Part shown: piece after piece, positions 30,370-33,172 of the stretch | Numbering within the stretch: the first letter of the stretch is position 1 | Layout: each line of letters begins with the position of its first letter | From: DATKSS01 sp035533335 | Lineage (GTDB): Bacteria; Chloroflexota; Dormibacteria; Dormibacterales; Dormibacteraceae | Direction of reading: 5' to 3' | NCBI GenBank assembly: GCA_035533335.1 | Contig: DATLUC010000006.1 | Span: 1-33,172 of the forward strand | Length of the DNA: 33,172 bases | Made by a program: the position numbers and the translations under genes | Notes under the pieces: model-generated | What the model was told of the DNA's origin: nothing | Databases searched by the model: none | Seen by the model: the letters and a program-made list of their open reading frames with translations, nothing else

Positions 30370-30375
30370 CTTATA
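30370..30375 (-). promoter_or_regulatory. Putative -10 box (TATAAG) for the second EamA gene
   Basis: On the minus strand TATAAG ends 7 nt before ATG 30362. Its sixth base departs from TANNNT. It supports the ATG rather than the preceding GTG as start. Confidence 0.3.
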
Positions 30376-30441
30376 CCGCGGATGGGTTCTCCGACCTTCC
30401 ATCATCTCCAGGAGAGCCCTGCGCCGACGCGCCTTCGGCCT

Positions 30442-30447
30442 GATAAT
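30442..30447 (+). promoter_or_regulatory. Putative -10 box (GATAAT)
   Basis: GATAAT ends 12 nt before the TTG at 30460. It would give a leader of about 6 nt for the small membrane protein gene. Confidence 0.35.
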
Positions 30448-30459
30448 CCCGCTTGAAAG

Positions 30460-30963
30460 TTGGGAGACTGGAACCTCTTTTTCGCCACCTCGGGGGGCAG
30501 CGCGGCCACGCTGCTCGGCTTGATCTTTGTGGCCACGCAGCTTCACGTCGGCGTGTTCGCCGACCAGGCCAACCGCTGGGCAGCGCTCGCTCAGTCGACG
30601 CTTTCGATCCTTTCGATCGTGTTCGGGCTTTCGCTCGTGGCGCTGATGCCTGGCCTCAGCCTGCAACTGCACGGCGAGATCATCGTGCTGGTCGTAGTCA
30701 TCGCCCTGTGGCGCGTCTTCAAGACATGGTGGCCGGTCTTCCGGATCACGGAGAAGGGCGGCTTTCACCGGGTCGCGCAGAGCTTCTGGCTCCTCATCGT
30801 TCCGGTCCTGGCCTACATCTACCTGCTGGTGGGGGCGATCGAGCTCCTTCTCGGAGACACGACCGCATACGTGGTCGTGGCCGGCGCCTTCATGAGCCTG
30901 TTCGCCGTCGCCCTGCGCAATGCGTGGCGCCTCGTGGTAGCGGTAGAGCGAAAACCGAGCTGA
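30460..30963 (+). CDS. Four-helix membrane protein of unknown function
   Basis: 167 residues with TTG start at 30460, the first possible start after an in-frame stop. The N-terminus MGDWNLFFATSGGSAATLLGLIFVATQL resembles a widespread uncharacterised group of small bacterial membrane proteins. Four predicted helices lie at about residues 15-30, 44-65, 70-87 and 108-150 (the last probably two). Between helices is a cytosolic loop RVFKTWWPVFRITEKGGFHR. It ends with the basic RNAWRLVVAVERKPS. No active-site pattern can be seen. It is divergent from the EamA gene and followed by another small membrane protein 42 nt later, perhaps in one transcript. Confidence 0.75.
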   Translation: MGDWNLFFATSGGSAATLLGLIFVATQLHVGVFADQANRWAALAQSTLSILSIVFGLSLVALMPGLSLQLHGEIIVLVVVIALWRVFKTWWPVFRITEKGGFHRVAQSFWLLIVPVLAYIYLLVGAIELLLGDTTAYVVVAGAFMSLFAVALRNAWRLVVAVERKPS

Positions 30964-31005
30964 CGGTCGGGTACTGCGAGCACCGCTGACCGTTTCCCCA
31001 TTGAG

Positions 31006-31173
31006 ATGTTCAGATTCCGATTCACACGACTTCTGATGTGGATGGGCCTGGCCGCTATCGCAACCTACCTCCTGGACCCGGACCGCGGCGGAAAGCGCCG
31101 CAAGGACGTCCGAAAGCAGGTGGAGAAGATGCGGAAGATGGGCAAGAAGGCCAAGCTGCAGGCAGGGCTCTAA
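31006..31173 (+). CDS. Small membrane protein with basic tail (55 aa)
   Basis: ATG 31006 to TAA 31171-31173. N-terminal helix of about 20 residues (FTRLLMWMGLAAIATYLLD), then DPDRGGKRRKDVRKQ and a Lys-rich amphipathic tail (VEKMRKMGKKAKLQAGL). The LLDP(D/E)RG(x)RRR junction between membrane helix and basic helix is a pattern met in many small uncharacterised membrane proteins of high-GC bacteria. Inferred topology: N-out or hairpin-free single pass with the basic tail in the cytoplasm. Role unknown. It converges on the ABC permease gene. Confidence 0.7.
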   Translation: MFRFRFTRLLMWMGLAAIATYLLDPDRGGKRRKDVRKQVEKMRKMGKKAKLQAGL

Positions 31174-31221
31174 AGCAAACCCCTCCCCGCACCGACCGTG
31201 TTTTCACAGCCGGCCACGGGG

Positions 31222-32865
31222 CTATACGGCGATGTCCTTGCGCACGAAGCGCGCGGAACCGAGGGCCAGCGCCAAAACGCCGACCGCCACGAGCAGCACC
31301 ATGTCCGCCAACTGGAGGCCGTGGACCAGCGGCGTGCCGTAGTAGTAGAAAGGCGAGAGCCGCAGCGTGCCGTCGGGCAGCTTCAGATCGGGGCCGATGA
31401 AGCTGATGAAGAACCAGGCCGCGAGCAGAAAGCTCAGGAGTCCCGTGTCGGCAGCGGTCCGGAGCCAGCCGGCCGCCAGGTAGCCGACGGCGGCGACCAG
31501 CAGCCCCATCGGGATCATGCCCAGAGTCGCGGCGGCCAGATTGCCGGTGTCGAGCCTCAGGCCGGCCGCCGAGGAGGCCAGGGCCGTGGCCGCAAGGGTT
31601 GCCACGCCGATGACGATCGTCGCCGTGGTGAGCGCTGCGAAGCGGCCGAGCAGAACGAAGAGTCGCGATTGCGGTGTCGAGAGCACGATGTCGAGACGGC
31701 CCTCGACCTCATCCGAGGACCATCGGCTGACCTGGGTCACAGCGAACGCCATCAGGAGAACCGGGAGGATGAGGAAGGCCGCGCTGAGGAGGCTGGCGTT
31801 GAAGCCGGCGTTCGAGCTGCCGAATTGGTCGAGCAGCGTCCTGAAGAAGCTCGAGCCCGTAGCGAGCCCTTGCAGCTTCGCCTCGCTCTGCTTGATCACC
31901 ACGACAAACCAGGCCGCCCCTCCGGCGATGCCTAGCGTCCACCACAGAGTCGGCATGGCCACCATGCCCAGGCCGCGCGCGTAGATGGAGCCCAGGGACC
32001 AGCCGCCAGCCGGCATGACGTTGGCCCGGCGGCCCCGCTGCGGCAGGCGAAGCCAGGAAGGAAGAGCCACGGTGTCGCCGACGTCGCGTCGCGCAAAGAG
32101 CCATACGGCCACGGCCGCAAGGCCCGCCGACAGGACGGCCAGCACCAGCATGCCGCCGGCGCTGGCGCCGTAGCTCGGCACCAGCGCCTTGCTCAGGTTG
32201 TAGTAGTAGATCGGCGAAAGCTGCGAGATCCACACCGTGTTGGGGATGACCCGATGGACCATGTCCAGCGCGATGAAGACCAACAACAGCGCCGCCGTCA
32301 AACCCGCGGCCGTACCGCGCTCCCGGGTGAACTGCGAGATCAACAGCGCCAGGCCTCCGAACACTGCGCTGACGAGCGCCAGGTCGAGACCGAAAAGCAT
32401 GGCGTCGAGGAGGTTGAAATCGCCCTTGAACTGCTCGCCGCCTGCAAACGCCAGCAAACCGATCAGAACGCCCATGGCGAGGAGCGCGACCCACATCGCC
32501 GCCACCTTCTCGACTGCCACCCTCACCCGGCTGCGCGGCAGCGACAGCAGCACGTCCATCGACCCCCGCTCCTCCTCGCCTCGCAGCATGCGGCTCGCCG
32601 CCAGCAGCGGCCAGACGCAGATCAGGAAGATGAAGGTCCCGATCTTGAAGGTCGCGTAGCCGCCCACGGTCGGAGCGACGAGCTCCGCGTTCCACGCGAA
32701 CGATGCCGCAAGGCTCACGAGCTCGGCGCGCTGCTGCGCCGTGGTGATGAGCGTGGACACGGTCGCCATCGGCGACACCACGACCAGCCCCATGCCGATG
32801 CCCCAGCCGAAGATCGCGACCCGGTAGTCGCGCAGCGTCTTGACGAAGACGCTCCTAAACCACAC
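31222..32865 (-). CDS. ABC-2 type exporter permease (fused two-half form)
   Basis: 547 residues from GTG 32865, overlapping the ATPase stop by 11 nt. Two similar halves of about six helices each. First half: FVKTLRDYRVAIFGWGIGMGLVVV, GSMDVLLSLPRSRVRVAVEKVAAMW. Second half: RGLGMVAMPTLWWTLGIAGGAAWFVVVI, EVEGRLDIVLSTPQSRLFVLLGRFAAL. The paired E(E)RGSMDVLLSLP / EVEGRLDIVLSTP elements show the internal duplication typical of this exporter family. The end YYYGTPLVHGLQLADMVLLVAVGVLALALGSARFVRKDI is the usual final helix of ABC-2 permeases. Works with the adjacent ATPase; substrate unknown (drug or polyketide-type exporters are the nearest kind). Confidence 0.9.
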   Translation of the reverse strand: MWFRSVFVKTLRDYRVAIFGWGIGMGLVVVSPMATVSTLITTAQQRAELVSLAASFAWNAELVAPTVGGYATFKIGTFIFLICVWPLLAASRMLRGEEERGSMDVLLSLPRSRVRVAVEKVAAMWVALLAMGVLIGLLAFAGGEQFKGDFNLLDAMLFGLDLALVSAVFGGLALLISQFTRERGTAAGLTAALLLVFIALDMVHRVIPNTVWISQLSPIYYYNLSKALVPSYGASAGGMLVLAVLSAGLAAVAVWLFARRDVGDTVALPSWLRLPQRGRRANVMPAGGWSLGSIYARGLGMVAMPTLWWTLGIAGGAAWFVVVIKQSEAKLQGLATGSSFFRTLLDQFGSSNAGFNASLLSAAFLILPVLLMAFAVTQVSRWSSDEVEGRLDIVLSTPQSRLFVLLGRFAALTTATIVIGVATLAATALASSAAGLRLDTGNLAAATLGMIPMGLLVAAVGYLAAGWLRTAADTGLLSFLLAAWFFISFIGPDLKLPDGTLRLSPFYYYGTPLVHGLQLADMVLLVAVGVLALALGSARFVRKDIAV

Positions 32866-33172
32866 TCGCCGCTTCCTCGGGCACCTTGCCGTCGGCCTGG
32901 TAGTAGCGCAGGAAGATGTCTTCGAGGCTGGGCTCGTAGCTCGTCAGCGAGACGACGGGAAAGCGCGCCGCGGTCTTGACCACCGCGTCAGCCGAACCCT
33001 GGATCGCGAGGCGCACCGCATGCCCGTCGTTGAGCACCTCCACCTTCTCGACCCCTTCGACCGAGGCGAAGGTCTCGGGCGGAACGGGGGACGCGAAAAC
33101 GATCGTGATCTCGTATCGCTTGATCGCTTTCACGTCGGCGATGCCGCCGAGCCTCACCAGCCGCCCTTCGCG
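32855..33172 (-). CDS. ABC transporter ATPase, C-terminal part (cut by window edge)
   Basis: Only the last 105 residues are inside the window. They start with REGRLVRLGGIADVK, the strand that follows the H-loop region in exporter ATPases, and continue with the accessory domain of the CcmA/DrrA type: YEITIVFASPVPPETFASVEGVEKVEVLNDGHAVRLAIQG, then LTSYEPSLEDIFLRYY, the common terminal motif (PSLEDIFL). Walker and signature motifs lie beyond the right edge. The overlap with the permease gene implies coupled translation. Confidence 0.9.
   Translation of the reverse strand, partial: REGRLVRLGGIADVKAIKRYEITIVFASPVPPETFASVEGVEKVEVLNDGHAVRLAIQGSADAVVKTAARFPVVSLTSYEPSLEDIFLRYYQADGKVPEEAASVV

Noticed and set aside
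28882..30768. 628-codon minus-strand ORF
   Set aside because: Most of it is an arginine/proline-rich shadow of the EamA gene in another frame; only its last part coincides with the flavodoxin N-terminal frame.

Overview
The window is GC-rich, densely packed bacterial chromosome carrying mostly core genes. Every gene family that I can recognise is a housekeeping or common accessory family. No phage, transposase, plasmid or CRISPR locus is visible. The combination of MurT/GatD (the lipid II amidation pair of Gram-positive-type lineages), a tiny AURKAIP1/COX24-like ribosomal protein, frequent GTG/TTG starts and many -10-like boxes 6-9 nt upstream of start codons points to a Terrabacteria-type organism. 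My best guess is a Chloroflexota/Dormibacterota-like soil bacterium, possibly a metagenome-derived contig. This is inference and needs a marker-gene tree.

Layout. 1-1021 (-) is the N-terminal part of pyruvate,phosphate dikinase, cut by the window edge. 1068-3100 (+) is a small accessory patch: a ParB-like hypothetical protein, a papain-type cysteine peptidase preceded by a cluster of GC-rich palindromes, and a broken M20-peptidase tail behind a signal-peptide ORF. A very compact minus-strand block from 9802 down to 3116 reads glmU, prs, CNNM/CorC membrane protein, recO, VOC protein, glycyl-tRNA synthetase, YbjQ-like protein and small membrane protein. The first six are joined by overlaps or a 12-nt gap. 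Lon (+, 9901-12423) is divergent from glmU and overlaps tail-to-tail with gatD. A second minus-strand block (15715 to 12320) is gamma-carbonic anhydrase-like, ispE, murT, gatD. S20 (+) with a long Ala/Lys tail converges on holA (-). tRNA-Gln(TTG) and a lipoprotein follow.

18139-21418 (-) is a DMT transporter coupled to leuS. The HIT protein (+) starts on the same base as the divergent transporter. 24497-21878 (-) is an acyl-CoA dehydrogenase plus an amidohydrolase. A 32-residue basic ribosomal-type protein and LemA (+) follow. 27875-25449 (-) is a sulfite-oxidase-like molybdoenzyme, a SAM hydrolase/halogenase-family protein and a phospholipase-D-like lipoprotein. tRNA-Ala(CGC), a Pro-rich single-pass membrane protein, a frameshifted flavodoxin, another DMT transporter, two small membrane proteins and an ABC-2 exporter (permease plus partial ATPase) finish the window.

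Functionally the blocks supply cell-wall precursors (GlmU, MurT/GatD), isoprenoids (IspE), nucleotides (Prs), translation (GlyRS, LeuRS, S20, tRNAs, mini ribosomal protein), DNA maintenance (RecO, HolA) and proteolysis (Lon). I did not find a clear new multi-gene system. The most interesting signals are at finer scale: apparent widespread leaderless transcription, a structured palindrome cluster, substituted catalytic or zinc residues in several enzymes, antisense gene-tail overlap, and a possible upstream ORF/hairpin leader before the mini ribosomal gene. No gap without a gene exceeds 300 bases.
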